A stretch of DNA of 64,000 bases from Sequoia sempervirens (lineage: Eukaryota > Streptophyta > Pinopsida > Cupressales > Cupressaceae), in the NCBI GenBank assembly GCA_007258455.2, contig VDFB02187482.1, positions 124,001 through 188,000 of the forward strand, given 5' to 3'. A model generated the notes under the pieces. It was not told the DNA's origin, did not search any database, and was given only the letters and a program-made list of their open reading frames with translations. A program made the position numbers and the translations under genes. Within the stretch, counting starts at the first letter, position 1. Each line of letters begins with the position of its first letter. Below are positions 48,091-59,993 of the stretch, piece after piece.

Positions 48091-49069
48091 AGAAAAATTT
48101 GACGATCTTCCTTCAGATTTTCACTTTTCTTGAATTTCCTCAGTAACAGACTGACATGAAACTGACACAAACTCCATATTTAAAAAGCCCAAAAATGACC
48201 TTCTGACATCACTTTAACAAGATTAAGACTCAATTAAGCAAAATGCCTTAGTGAAGCAAATTTTTTTTGGTTTGGGTACAACAATATATATATATATAAA
48301 AGCAATTATAATTATCAAGATAATATTATAATTATAAATATAAGTAATTACCATTTAAATATTGACATCCTAAATATTATTATAACTGTAAACACTGACA
48401 ATTTTATTAATTATTGTAATATATAAATATATTACAATTTTATATTGATAATTTAAAAGAAACTAATATAAATAATATTAGTACTTATAAATATCAAAAT
48501 AAAGATAATATTTACAAGGAAACAATATAAAACAATATTAATAAAAATCTATCAAAAATATTTAAATGAAATAGACTAACAGAAAATAATCCTAAATCAA
48601 TACCTATACCAATCATTCTTCATGACAACGGTTCCTAAGATGTAGTCAGTGATTCCTAAATGCAACGGTCACTTACCAAATGAGGTGATTCAATGAAGGG
48701 TCTAAGATAGCAGTTATATAAGAAGACACGTCCCCCAACAAAAGGTGCCAATCGGGCTATTAAAAGGAGATAGCTCCAAACAGAAAGGCATGGGAAGAGT
48801 GAGGAAAAATAACAATTAAGGGATCAAAGGTGATAAGGAAAGAGAAACAGAATATTATAATCAACAAACCAATGAAACTCAGCCTGAATAACTAACTGAA
48901 ATCAAAGATTGAGGAAAGTGATCACAAGGGACCTAGAAAGGAAGGAATGTAATATGATTTGAAAAGCAGATTGAGAATAAGGAAATAAGTATCAGCTACT
49001 ATAAGAGGTCTATTTGATTTAAAATATTATTAACAGAAATATATTGGGAAGCAAGTCTAAATATATGCA

Positions 49070-49072
49070 TGA

Positions 49073-49123
<51 letters not shown>

Positions 49124-49130
49124 GGTGTGT
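49070..49130. repeat. (TA)n(TG)n microsatellite in T 5' LTR
   Basis: About 11 TA units followed by about 20 TG/GT dinucleotides with interruptions. A shorter allele is in the 3' LTR at 55472-55502, a length difference gained since insertion. Confidence 0.95.
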
Positions 49131-50127
49131 GTATAAAATATATATCTATACATATATATATTCATGCAAAGGTAATTATTGTAAAACAAATAGAAATAAT
49201 AATATACATATAGATCTTTATATAGGATATATATAGACATATATATTATATACAATTATGTAATAATGATGCTTGCAGCAACTATTGAAACTTATAAGTA
49301 AACATGGTTCTTTAATATGAATAGGAATAATAGATTTGTTTTTGCTTGATCTACACTAACGATATCGTCCAAGTGACAAGAACAGATCGATCAAAGGAGA
49401 AAGATAGGTCAGCAATACAAAGGAAACCACTACACTCCAGCACAGCAGAATCATTGTCATCAAATGCACATATATAGTATTGTTTTACTTATGTATACAT
49501 AGTGCTTGTTGATAATTATTTTAGTATATGATCTTGTGATTGAATATGTGATATGCTAGATTGTTTGAAAACCTTCTCGGGAGGAAGGGCCTAAGAAAGT
49601 GGTGCATGCCTAGAGACCCCACTTAAGATCCATCCAATCCAAAGGCAAGGATGGGCCATGGATGAGTGGAAATTCCACTTAAGATCTGCCCAATCCGAAG
49701 GCAAGGATGGGCCATGGATGGGTGGAGGTCCCACTCAAGTCCGTCTGGACCAAAGAAGGGAAGGGCCATGGAGGGGTGCCTCACACAAGTCCGCCCAGAC
49801 TAAAGAAGGGAAGGGCCATGGAGGGGTGGTAGGCCTAGACCACTTGAAAGCTCTGTTGGCTTCTTCCAGTAGGTGAAGTGTTACTCCTCTTAGCTTATAA
49901 TAGTTGTAATTATGATTAATCTATAGACATGATGCCATGATGCTAATGCTAACAAACATATACTTGCATGTTTGAATGTGGTTTCATGTGGTGAATGTAG
50001 GTTTCAATCCAAGCATTACATCATCAGGGAGCCATTTAGTTGACAAGGTGAAAACCCTAACCCTAGTTTGTGAGAAATTGGACCCATAGGAGAATTCTAA
50101 GGCAAATTAGGTTAGGGGACATTACAG

Positions 50128-50139
50128 TGGTATTAGAGC
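50128..50139 (+). other. T element primer-binding site
   Basis: TGGTATTAGAGC, one base after the LTR end ...GGGGACATTACA. It differs by one base from the initiator-Met tRNA primer site. Confidence 0.9.
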
Positions 50140-50239
50140 ATCTTTCCTGCCATCTTGTGTATGCTTCATGTATTACATGTACGCTTCATGCTTCCTATGT
50201 ATGCATATTTAAGTGTATTCAAGTGTATGCCTTGTGGCT

Positions 50240-50625
50240 TATGTGTGTTTGAGCTACTCGCCTGTTTGCTTGAGCTAGTTGCCTACTTGCTTGAGTTGGT
50301 TGCTTGCGTGCTTGAGCTACTTGGGTGTGTGGTTGAGCTGGTTGCTTACTTGCTTGAGCTGGTTGCCTGCATGCTTGAGCTACTTGCTTGTGTGCTTGAG
50401 CTGCGTGCTTGTCTACTTGAGTTGCTTGCCTGTGTACTTGAGCTACTTGCCTATGTTCCTGAGCTATTTTCCTGTGTGCTTGAGCTACTTGCCTATGTGC
50501 TTGAGCTACTTGTTTAACTTCTTGAGCTACTTGCTTGTGTGCTTGGGCTACTCGCTTGGTTGCTTGAGCTAGTTGTTTGCTTGGTTGAGCTACTTGTCTG
50601 CTTGGCTAAGCTACTTGGTTGTCTG
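50240..50625. repeat. minisatellite, 24-base TTGAGCTACTTGC... unit
   Basis: About sixteen imperfect units of TTGAGCTACTTGCNTGTNTGC type in the internal region of T. Open frames over it translate as repeated Leu-Glu-Leu-rich units in more than one frame, which is a property of the repeat and not evidence for a protein. Confidence 0.9.
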
Positions 50626-50808
50626 CTCTAATTTCGGATTCATGTGGTTTTAAGTTATATTGATTCACAAACTCCAACTCTTGGGCTTTGAAAGTTATGG
50701 AGAAAGAGTAGCTCTTAAGAATATTAGTCAATACATTATCCTCATAGCCAAAATAACCATAACTTGGGTTAGAACTTCCGATCCTATCAAAGCTAATATC
50801 ATCACCAC

Positions 50809-51630
50809 TGTTACACCCCAAATTGTGAAGTTACTATTTACTATTACTACATAGGGTAAATGTGAATTTCGGAGATGAATTAATAATGCTTGTACCTTGT
50901 TATCAATATGAATGTTATTTCATTTGATGTTGTTTCATTTGATGTTATTCATGGTGAAATATTACATTTATGTGAATGAAAGGTTATTGAAATATTGTTA
51001 TTCTAACTTTGAAGATGTTTATATATGTTGCTTATTGTTGTGAACAATTGACTGCCGTAGATATCATAGGCATGTGTTAGTGGTTGCAGGTAAATGTCCA
51101 TTTCTCCAGGGGGAGGGGAAGTATCACTTGGGAGAAGATCTTGGTCGGGTAATTGGTAAATGTAACTAATTGAGCATATACACACACCACATTAGAAAGA
51201 TTGAGTTGAGTTAGTTTGTGGGTAATAGGTAAGTAGTCCTTAGCCTTTATGTCTACATTTGAGAATCTTGTTTACTTTTGCATGCATTGGGTGATGTTTA
51301 TTTGTTTGAGCTTTTGAAACCTTCCTTATCCTTCTATGCTGCTTGTGTGGTTTAATGTGTATTGGGATATATGCATACATGCATTTATATGCATATGGCA
51401 GCATACTTGTACGCGGGATATAATGGGATGTTCATACGAGTGCGATGACATACGTATAGAAATGCATATGCATTTATAAGCGAGTATTATAATGTCTTAG
51501 TTGCATAGGTCATTATCATTTGGATATTGAATGGATCACTTGATTGGTCATAATGATGCATAATATAAATATATATTTGTATATATAAAAGTACACACGT
51601 AAGCATAAAATGCTTAATTGAGGGATGTGT

Positions 51631-51663
<33 letters not shown>

Positions 51664-54558
51664 TAATTATCTTACGACTATTGACTTGTTCATATTCATC
51701 TTTATGTTAAAGGTATTCTTACTTGATGTTTAGATATATTTATCATCATTATTCAAATTATATATAGATGTGTAAGAATATATACTATTATATATTATGT
51801 TATCGATCAATTATACATAAGCATATATGTATACATATACATATATGTGTATATATGTATGTAAACGGGCGAATTGCTTGACGGACAATGACAAAGTGGA
51901 TAAATGCTTCCTTAAATTGAATAGTTTATTAACTTGTTTACTAAAAGAAAGAAGTAATATATATATATATATGAGTTTCTAAGAATGCTTAATATAATAA
52001 CATTTATATATAGTTAATGGTAGCACCATTTTTATGGAGTATAATGTTGTGTAGTGCTATACATTGAAATGCTTACAAGGAAGCGATGTAATAGGCGCAA
52101 TATTTAAAAGAAATAGCGCTGCCTTTAAATCATAGCGCATTAAAATTCTTGCTATAGCTTTGACTAGCGCTTTTACCTCACTATATGAGCATTAAGCATA
52201 GGCGTACGTAAGAGATGGAGAGATCTCTCAAGATAGAATTAATCGATGCTTTTCTTGACAACATATAGATACACCGTGTGTACTAGTTGCCAATGCATGA
52301 GAGTATGGGAGATTGACTAACCCAATGACAAATGGTAGAGGCTAGCATAGGATGAGAATACCTGGTGCTTGGAAGATAGAAGCCGATTTAATGAAGACTT
52401 CTTTTGACGTTAATAATCCATGGCTGAGGTATGTCAAAATTGATTATTATTATGGAAGCCGACTTTGGGTCATACAAGGCACTGTGTGATGAACCACATA
52501 TTACTAGCTGAGAAATACGCAGGAGTGAACATAAGTAATACGCCTAAATTCTGCTTTGCCTTGGTCGATATGTGAAATGGATAAAGCATGGACTAAGTCT
52601 AACGTAATTAATTATTGCAGTCGACTCAATTCATAAAACAAGCCGATTCAGGTTATGTATTGGTAATTCATCATTAACATATTCTTCTTACTTGGGAATC
52701 CTGCCATCTTACTAGTTTTGGTGCCACCTCTATTTCACTTTCCTGTAGATGTCAATTTGGGAGAAAAATACGAATTCTCCATGTGCAGTTTGAAATAGTC
52801 TTTTGAATGTTGTCAATATGGAATTCTATTTGTTATGCTTTATGCTGAGTATGAGCTTGATTTGTCGCCACCTTTAAGCCGAATCATGTTGCAAGGAAGT
52901 GGTGTCATTCTACATGCCAAAACTATAGGATTTAAGAAGGTTGGATGCTCTATAAATAGTTGCACCAACTCAATTGAAAGGTATCATTATTCTTATGCTT
53001 GCTCATTCTTGAGTGACTATTATTTGCAACCATTCATAATCATTCACATTTCTGTTTTCTTGTGTGACCATTATTTCCATTGAGAGAGGCGTATCATACC
53101 AAGAGAATACGTCTTTATTTGTTTATCATATCTAAGATTTACTAGTCATAATACTCTAATTTATAAGTGAGAAAAGAGTGAGAATTTGTGAGAAAGAGGT
53201 GTCTTAAATTTGAGAGTAGTGTGCTATCAACAAGAGTGGGAAAGGGAGTTGTGTTGGGAAGCTGAGTTGAGCTGAATTACTATTGGAGAAGGTTGCACTG
53301 TCATCATTATTTGGAATAAGCGGTAACAAGCATGGGGATCTCTTCTTGTTGTTTACTTAGAATTATTATGAATTTCCATGTTTGCTTGAAATGTCTTTTC
53401 ACTATATGCAATAAAAGTAATTGAGAGTGTCTTTGAGAAAAGGGAATTGAAACCTTTAGGCTGCTTTTATAATGTGTTTTTAAGTATTCCATGATAGGAG
53501 AGATTGCTTGACACAAGTAGTTAATTATACTAGATATGTCGAAGAGATTGCTCGACATAGGTATTTAATTATGTTACATGTGGTACAACATAGGTATTTA
53601 ATTACACTAGATATGTTTGAACATGGGAAGCAATGTGTTTATATTTACTCCATAGTAGGAGATGGGTGTATATCATAGTTATTATATACTAGGCTTGATT
53701 GAATGCTTGAGTCACTTGAGGTACACCCAGCTAAGTTATTAGATTAACTCGGAAAACTCGTGTTACTCCTAGGATAGTAATCCGGTATGGGAGAGAGCTT
53801 GTGTACTTGCTAAATAGATTCATTACAAGTAGATTAGTATGTTGTAGGTTAGTCTGGGATGACGGACTATCCATCGAAGGACAATACCTATGCATAGCTT
53901 AAGATAGCCTTAAGTCAAATCGGCCTTGAATAGTGTATGTGATAGATGACTTTATTCGAAGTACTGAATGAGAACTCTTTGATCAAAGTTGTGCAATGTA
54001 CGAGACGCCACTTAGTTGTGTGACTTTTAAGACTACATTGTCAGTTCACTGTGATCTAGTATTACATGCTAGTTCAAAATTGTGGGATTACAAGTTCTAG
54101 TTATGTAGGACATGACACTATGCTCAGTTGGTTGTCGTTATCGGTTACTTTACCAATCTCTTCATCGAAGGGAAGGGCCATCTATCGAATGATAGATGTG
54201 CAGGGAACTACATTATGAGTCCGTGGCTGGCGGAAAAACGCCTGAGTGATGCTTCTCCTCCACAACAGGCGACAGAAGAACCAAGATTTGAAACGGAAGA
54301 TCCTAGACCGTCTTATAGCTATTTGTTTTAAAGCTCATTGGAGTTATGTATGTAATTGTATGTATTTTTGTATTGAAGTAACTTGTAAAGTTATTGTAAC
54401 GAGTTGGAATCTTTATTGTAAGTTGTTATGGAATCTTGTTCATATATTATCAATAAAAGAAAGAAATTTTTTTATTGCAACGACTTGTTACCTAATTTAC
54501 TTACACTTATGGTGTAAATTTAGAAATTTTTACTGCAATGAAGAGTCGGCACCTTACA
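50809..54558 (+). mobile_element. W1: 3750-bp solo LTR
   Basis: Runs from TGTTACACCCC to GGCACCTTACA and is flanked by the target duplication ACCAC at 50804-50808 and 54559-54563. The beginning matches W2 at 59994. It has a TATAAATAG box at 52951-52959, leaving about 1.6 kb of transcribed LTR. No significant coding frame; the 67-codon frame at 54128 has no recognisable domain. It contains AT-rich runs and ATAC microsatellites near 51630. Confidence 0.9.
52951..52959 (+). promoter_or_regulatory. W1 TATA box
   Basis: TATAAATAG in LTR sense; the related W2 has TTATAAATA at 61540. Confidence 0.6.
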
Positions 54559-54624
54559 ACCACAAAAAACAACCTCTTAAAATTACAGATCTTAGATTAT
54601 GATTGCTTGAGGGAAAGCAATTTT

Positions 54625-54637
54625 AGGCGGGGTGGAT
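54625..54637 (+). other. T element polypurine tract
   Basis: AGGCGGGGTGGAT directly precedes the 3' LTR start TGTCATGTCCCC at 54638. It fixes the plus orientation together with the primer site. Confidence 0.85.
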
Positions 54638-55990
54638 TGTCATGTCCCCAAAATTGTAACACATTGAAGTGTAAATAAATGAGAAAATATATATATATAA
54701 GCAATTATAATTATCAAGATAATATTATAATTATAAATATAAGTAATAACCATTTAAATATTAACATCCTAAATATTATTATAACTGTAAACATTGACAA
54801 TTTTATTAATTATTGTAATATATAAATATATTACAATTTTATATTGATAATTTAAAAGAAACTAATATAAATAATATTAGTACTTATAAATATCATAATA
54901 AAGATAATATTTACAAGGAAACAATATAAAACAATATTCATAAAAATCTATCAAAAATATTTAAATAAAATATACTAACAGCAAATAATCCTAAATCGAT
55001 CCCTATACTAATAATTCCTAATGACAATGATTCCTAAGATGTAGTCAGCGATTCCTAAATGCAACGTTCACTTACCAAATGAGGCGATTCAATGAAGGGT
55101 CTAAGACAGCAGTTATATAAGAAGACACGTCCCCCAACAAAAGGTGCCATTTGGGCTATTAAAAGGAGATAGCTCCAAACAGAAAGGCATGGGAAGAGTG
55201 AGGAAAAATAACAATTAAGGGATCAAAGGCAATAAGGAAAGAGAAACAAAATATTATAATCAACAAACCAATGAAACTCAGCCTGAATTACTAACTGAAA
55301 TCAAAGATTGAGGAAAGTGATCACAAGGGACTTAGAAAGGAAGGAATGTAATATGATTTGAAAAGCAGATTGAGAATAAGGAAATAAGGATCAGCTACTA
55401 TTAGAGGTCTATTTGATTTAAAATATTATTAACAGAAATATATTGGGAAGTAAGTCTAAATATATGTATGAATATATATATATATGTGTGTGTGTGTGTG
55501 TATAAAATATATATCTATACATATATATATTCATGCAAAGGTAATTATTGTAAATCAATTAGGAATAATAATATACATATAGATCTTTATATAGGATATA
55601 TATAGACACATATATTATATACAATTATGTAATAATGATGCTTGCAGCACCTATTGAACCTTATAAGTAAACATGGTTCTTTAATATGAATAGGAATAAT
55701 AGATTTCTATTTGCTTGATCTATACTAACGATATCGTTCGAGTGACAAGAAAAAATCGATTAAAGGAGAGGAAGATATAGGTCAGCAGCACAAAGGAAAC
55801 CACTACACTCCAACACAATAGAATCATTGTCATCAAACACACATATATAGTATTGTTTTACTTATGTATACACAGTGCTTGTGGATAATAAGATATTTTA
55901 GTAGATGATCTTGTGATTGAATATGTGATATGCTAGATTGTTTGAAAACCTGCTAAGGAGGAAGGGCCTGAGAAAGTGGTGTGTGCCTAG
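54638..55990 (+). mobile_element. T element 3' LTR, left part (continues at 59923-59993)
   Basis: Nearly identical to 41624-41689 plus 48284-49606 of the 5' LTR. It is broken at 55990 by the hAT element and resumes at 59923 with AGACCCCACTT. It is cut again at 59993 by W2. Confidence 0.92.
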
Positions 55991-56639
55991 CAGTGTCCCA
56001 TGGGGATGCATCTTGCCCCCCCCCCCTCCCGAAAAAAAAAAAAATTCAGCCGTCTCCCCAACCCAGACATTTTAGAGACTTAGGGACGGCTGAGAAACAT
56101 CCCCTCGTCATCCCCCCACTGCCGCTAGGGCTTCGGAAACTCTGAGGAAACTACGGGGATGCTTGGACGTTCCTGGATGTCTTGGGGACTCCCAATGGTC
56201 TCTTAAGCGTCTCGGAGACACCCAGGCGTACCCCACATTGGAACGTCAAAAAAAACATTTTTTTAAAATTTCTTTTGATTTTATTGAAATTTGAGCATGG
56301 GGCCGAACCCTAAAGGCTTGTGGGACCCATCTAAAAGCCTCTAAACTAAATAAAACACTCTCATTGTTCATTTTTTTGCTCACATATGCCATTTGATGTT
56401 TTTCAACAGCTAGGTGAAGGAGAGGAAAACTGGTGAGAAGAGTGAGTGAAAGAGTGAGTTTGAGGTGCTGCAAGTGCAAGAGGGGTGAGAAGGAGAAAGA
56501 AGAAGAAGAGGGGAAGCATTCTACACCAACTTCGAAGGATTTTTCAAGCACAAGGTAGGTTTTGATGACTGTTTTTTGAAGTTTTTTCAAATTTTTTTTT
56601 CTTTTTTCTTTCTAGGTTTTTAGATTCATTTTGAAAATC

Positions 56640-56850
56640 TAGTTTGATGTTGAATCTTACAATGGGCATTGAAATGAACACATGAATATGCATTTGCAGC
56701 CATGTCTATGAAATTATGATTAAAAAATTAATCATAATTTCATAGACATGGCTGCAAATGTATGTTCATATTTTTATTTCAAGGCTCATTGTTTCTTTAT
56801 TCATCTTTCCATTAAGATTCAACATGAAATTTCAAAATTTTATTTTCAAA
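56640..56850 (+). repeat. long foldback in hAT 5' leader, with 33-bp perfect arms
   Basis: 56691-56723 and 56728-56760 are perfect inverted complements around AAAA. The pairing continues imperfectly outward to about 56645 and 56845 (shared TGTTGAATCTTA and CATTGAAAT segments) with a bulge of about 25 bases. It lies between a possible donor (AAG|GTAGG, ~56555) and acceptor (TTATTGTAG, ~56903) ahead of the transposase ATG. Confidence 0.85.
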
Positions 56851-56911
56851 TTTTTTAAACTAGGCTGAAACTAGGCACTTATAGAATTTATTTGTTTATT
56901 GTAGTGTCACA

Positions 56912-59480
56912 ATGAGCTCTCATGACATGAGTGAGGCTGAGGTTCATTCACATAGTGATACTGATCCTGATTATGCTCTTGAGGCTGAGGGGAGTGGCCA
57001 TAGGGCTGAGCGCAAAGCCCAAACTAGTTCCATGGCAAGTGAAGCAAGTACTTTAGAGTGCCCTTCTGCAGTATTGGCAGAGTATGCTAAGGGTCCTTTT
57101 GATCACAAATCCCCTCTCAAACAATTTGCAACAAAAATACTAAGCAGGCAAGGTGCAACATCTGGTGGCACAAGGAGGTGGAAGTGCAACTTTTGTGGTG
57201 AGGAGTGGTTTGGGAGCATCACTAGAGTTAATGCACACCTTTTCATTAGAGGAAAAGGTGCAGAGATATGTGAATTTTTGACAAAACAGGAAAACATCAA
57301 ATACAAAGTTGAAATAAATAAGTTATGTGGTGTTCTTGATGATACTCTAGATGCACCTATGCTTTCTACTTTGCTTCATAGGACACATCTCCAGCATATC
57401 CAGCTATAGATATCCAGCCATACTTTGCAGACGAGAGTAGGAGGGACACGAGGTTCTTCTTCCAGTGCCTATGCAGGAGAGGGGAGGGGGAAACGAAAAT
57501 TGCAAAGTCAAACTCAAAGTAACCCCATAGCATATTTTTTTAATGTGCAGCTCAAGGATGACATAGATGATGCCATTGGCAAGTTCTTCTTTGCCAATGG
57601 CATCCCATTTCATGTTGCCCGATCTCCTTATTATAAGGAGATGATATCGATGGTGGCAAGGGGAGGACCATCATATGTGCCACCAGGTGAGACGAAATTG
57701 AGGACTACGATCTTGGATAAGAACTATTCCAAGATCACTTTGTTGATGGAGAAGATCGAGTTGTGTTGGTTTAAGAAAGGGTGCAGCATAGTCATGGATG
57801 GGTGGACGGACATTAGCCATCGTCCACTCATTAATATCATGGTTACATGTACTGAGAGCCATATTTTCTTAAGGAATTTGATTGTTTAGGGCATCACAAA
57901 GATGCTGATTTTCCGTTTGAGGTCCTCAAGGAGGCTATTGAGGAGGTTGGGCCACAAAATGTAGTCCAAGTAGTGAGAGATGCTGCACATGTGTGCAAAG
58001 TTGCAGGGAGACTTGTTGAGGCTGCTTATAGGCATATTTGGTGCACTCCATGTTGTGTGCATGCCATGAACAATGCACTCAAGGACATGGGGAAGATTGA
58101 TTGGATTAAAGTAGTGGTAAATGATGTGAGAGATGTGCAGATGTTTATCTGCAACCACCGCACATTCATGCACTCTTCAGGACCTTCACTAAGAAGGTGT
58201 TCTTGAAACCTACTAATACGAGATATGCTTCCTATTTCATTCTCTTGGAGAGAATGATTGAGTTGCAAGAGGCATTGCAACTCATGGTTATGACAACAAA
58301 TTGGAATAGGTGGGCCAAGTCTAAGATAGAGTAGGGGAGGAGGGTGAAGGATACGGTGAAGAGCGATGTGTTTTGGGGTGATGCAAAATATATTGTCACC
58401 ATCATTAAACCTATTTTACAGGTTATCGGGTATGGGGATGCGGATGCACCTAGCCTTGGAGAGGTGTATGAGTGCACCTTCGCTAAGGAGTTTTGAAATC
58501 TACCGATACGAGATATGCTTCTTATTTTGAGTTGCAAGAGGCACTGTAACTCATAGTTACGACAACAGATTGGAATAGGTGGGTCGAGTCTAAGACAGAG
58601 TAGGGGAGGAGGGTGAAGGATACGGTGAAGAGCGATGTGTTCTAGGGTGATGCAAAATATATTGTCACCATCTTTAAACTTGTTTTCTAGGTTATCAGGT
58701 ATGGTGATGCGGATGCACCTAGCCTTGGAGAGGTGTATGAGTGCATCGATTCTATGCTTGATCAGGTGAGGGTTGTTGTGCGATAGAGGGACCCCACATT
58801 AGCATTCTACCACAAGCACATTCAACCAATCATTCAGAGGAGATGGGAGAAGCTCAAAACTCTCTTGCACATGGCAGCCTATGCACTTAATCCTAAGTGG
58901 TACTTGACTAGGCCTGGTAGAGTGACATCGATATAGGATGTGGAGGTGAAGGCAGGGTTCTTCAGGTGCATTGAGAGGATGTATGATGTTGTAGAGGCCA
59001 ACATGATTCGCACTGAGTGGACCAAATTTGCCACTCTTAGGGGTTATTCTGATGCGGCCAAGATGGATATGCTAACTATGGCACAGGAGGACCCAATTTT
59101 GTGGTGGACTTGCCATGGATCGAGATCTTTGACTACCACTCTAGCCATCCAATTGTTCTCAGGTTTCTAGTTCTTCAACTGCTAAGAGGAATTGGTCTAC
59201 ATATAACTTCATCCACTCTCTTAAGAGGAAAAAACTTACCTCTAGGAGAGCAGAGAAGCTTGTGGTTGTACGTAGTGCTTTGTGTCTCATTGACTGCAAA
59301 ACACTTTTGTACAAAGAGAGTCCAACAGCACGATGGGATGTAGAGCTAGAGGAGCCAGGACAGATTGATGAGGATGCTTCAATATCGGCTTCAGATGCAG
59401 GGCTGGTTGGTGTTAGTTTGGTAGAGCTTGACCACAAGGATTCCAGTAGTTCGAGTGATGAGGAGTTTGGGGATGATTAG
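56912..59480 (+). pseudogene. hAT transposase (BED finger, DUF659, dimerisation domain)
   Basis: Transposase that excises and inserts the element in the nucleus. The ATG at 56912 opens an acidic N-terminus, followed by a BED-type zinc finger (WKCNFCGEEWFGSITRVNAHLF). The DUF659 part follows in another frame (GIPFHVARSPYYKEM, CSIVMDGWTD), where the DGWTD segment carries a catalytic Asp of the hAT RNase H fold. The C-terminal dimerisation region is split between frames (WWTCHGS at ~59101; KLVVVRSAL-type segment; acidic tail ending EEFGDD at 59478). Stops at 57409, 57889, 58206 and later, a frameshift, and an internal duplication (58207-58748) make it defective. Confidence 0.88.
58207..58750 (+). 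repeat. internal tandem duplication within hAT transposase (~290 bases)
   Basis: 58207-58489 and 58497-58748 share ACGAGATATGCTTC, TTGGAATAGGTGGG, GGTGAAGGATACGGTGAAG and GCACCTAGCCTTGGAGAGG in order. The second copy lacks about 30 bases and differs at many sites. The second leads into the normal downstream sequence. Confidence 0.85.
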
Positions 59481-59993
59481 AGGCCTCCCTTCACTACATT
59501 TTTGCATTTTGTACTTATTTTGATATCAATGTATCATGCTACTCATTGTAATCATCTTTATGATATGATATTATGATGTGACATGTCATATTTTTGTTAT
59601 TCATATAATAGAAATCTAAAATTCGACAATTTCATTTGTCAAATTTTAATATTTTATTTACTTTTAGTCTTTTAGTAATAGTATTCAAGTATTTAAAATG
59701 TTAGTATTTGCAATTTTACTAATTTTCCAAAGTTTAATTTGAAATGTTATTCTTAAACATCTTTTTATAACTAGTTATTCAAGTACCATATGTATATCAG
59801 CACTCCCGCACCCCCCGCCATCGTCGTCGTCCCCCCATCGTCCCCTTGTCCCCGAGACACATCCTTGACAGGGGATAGGGATGCGTCTCCGTCAGGAAAC
59901 TCCGTGGAACAGTAGTGCCTAGAGACCCCACTTAAAATCTACTCAATCCAAAGGCAAGGATGGGCCATGGATGAGTGGAAATTCCACTTAAGA

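Larger units (their letters stand above)
41690..48283 (-). mobile_element. complete solo G-type LTR (6594 bp) with ORF-X copy 2
   Basis: Runs from TGTTGTACCC (48283, minus strand) to TTACACCAACA (41690), inside a (TA)n tract of the T LTR. The host sequence on both sides rejoins as in the uninterrupted T LTR at 54638-54720. The two ends are not repeats of each other, and no gag or pol is present, so the whole unit behaves as one LTR. On the minus strand it has the same order as the G 5' LTR: repeat-rich distal part, ORF-X, TATA box, and terminal ~0.7 kb. The sequence is strongly diverged from copies 1 and 3. Confidence 0.8.
55991..59914 (+). mobile_element. hAT-superfamily DNA transposon (3924 bp)
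   Basis: The 8-bp target duplication GTGCCTAG at 55983-55990 and 59915-59922 is exact and of hAT length. Imperfect terminal inverted repeats are CAGTGTCCCATGG at the left and, in reverse, TACTGTTCCACGG at the right. Both subterminal regions are C-rich on the plus strand. It encodes a decayed transposase and sits in the 3' LTR of T, so it is younger than T. Confidence 0.92.
41624..59993 (+). mobile_element. T element: non-autonomous LTR retrotransposon with nested insertions
   Basis: 5' LTR 41624-50126 (interrupted by a 6.6-kb LTR), primer site 50128-50139, internal 50127-54637 (interrupted by W1), purine tract, and 3' LTR from 54638 (interrupted by a hAT element and then by W2). With the insertions removed the LTR is about 1.9 kb and the internal part about 0.76 kb, without gag or pol. 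The two LTRs are nearly identical by eye, so the element is young. It must have been mobilised by proteins from another element. Confidence 0.85.

Noticed and set aside
47413..48170. Minus-strand open frames in the 205-base repeats
   Set aside because: They follow the tandem repeat, show no domain, and lie upstream of ORF-X in a non-coding LTR segment.
50155..50572. Leucine-rich coding frames over the TTGAGCTACTTGC repeat
   Set aside because: Open in more than one frame purely because the 24-base unit lacks stops; no flanking gene structure.
54128..54331. Small open frame near the end of W1 as a pol remnant
   Set aside because: No recognisable RT, integrase or chromodomain motif; the W1 duplication shows it is inside an LTR.
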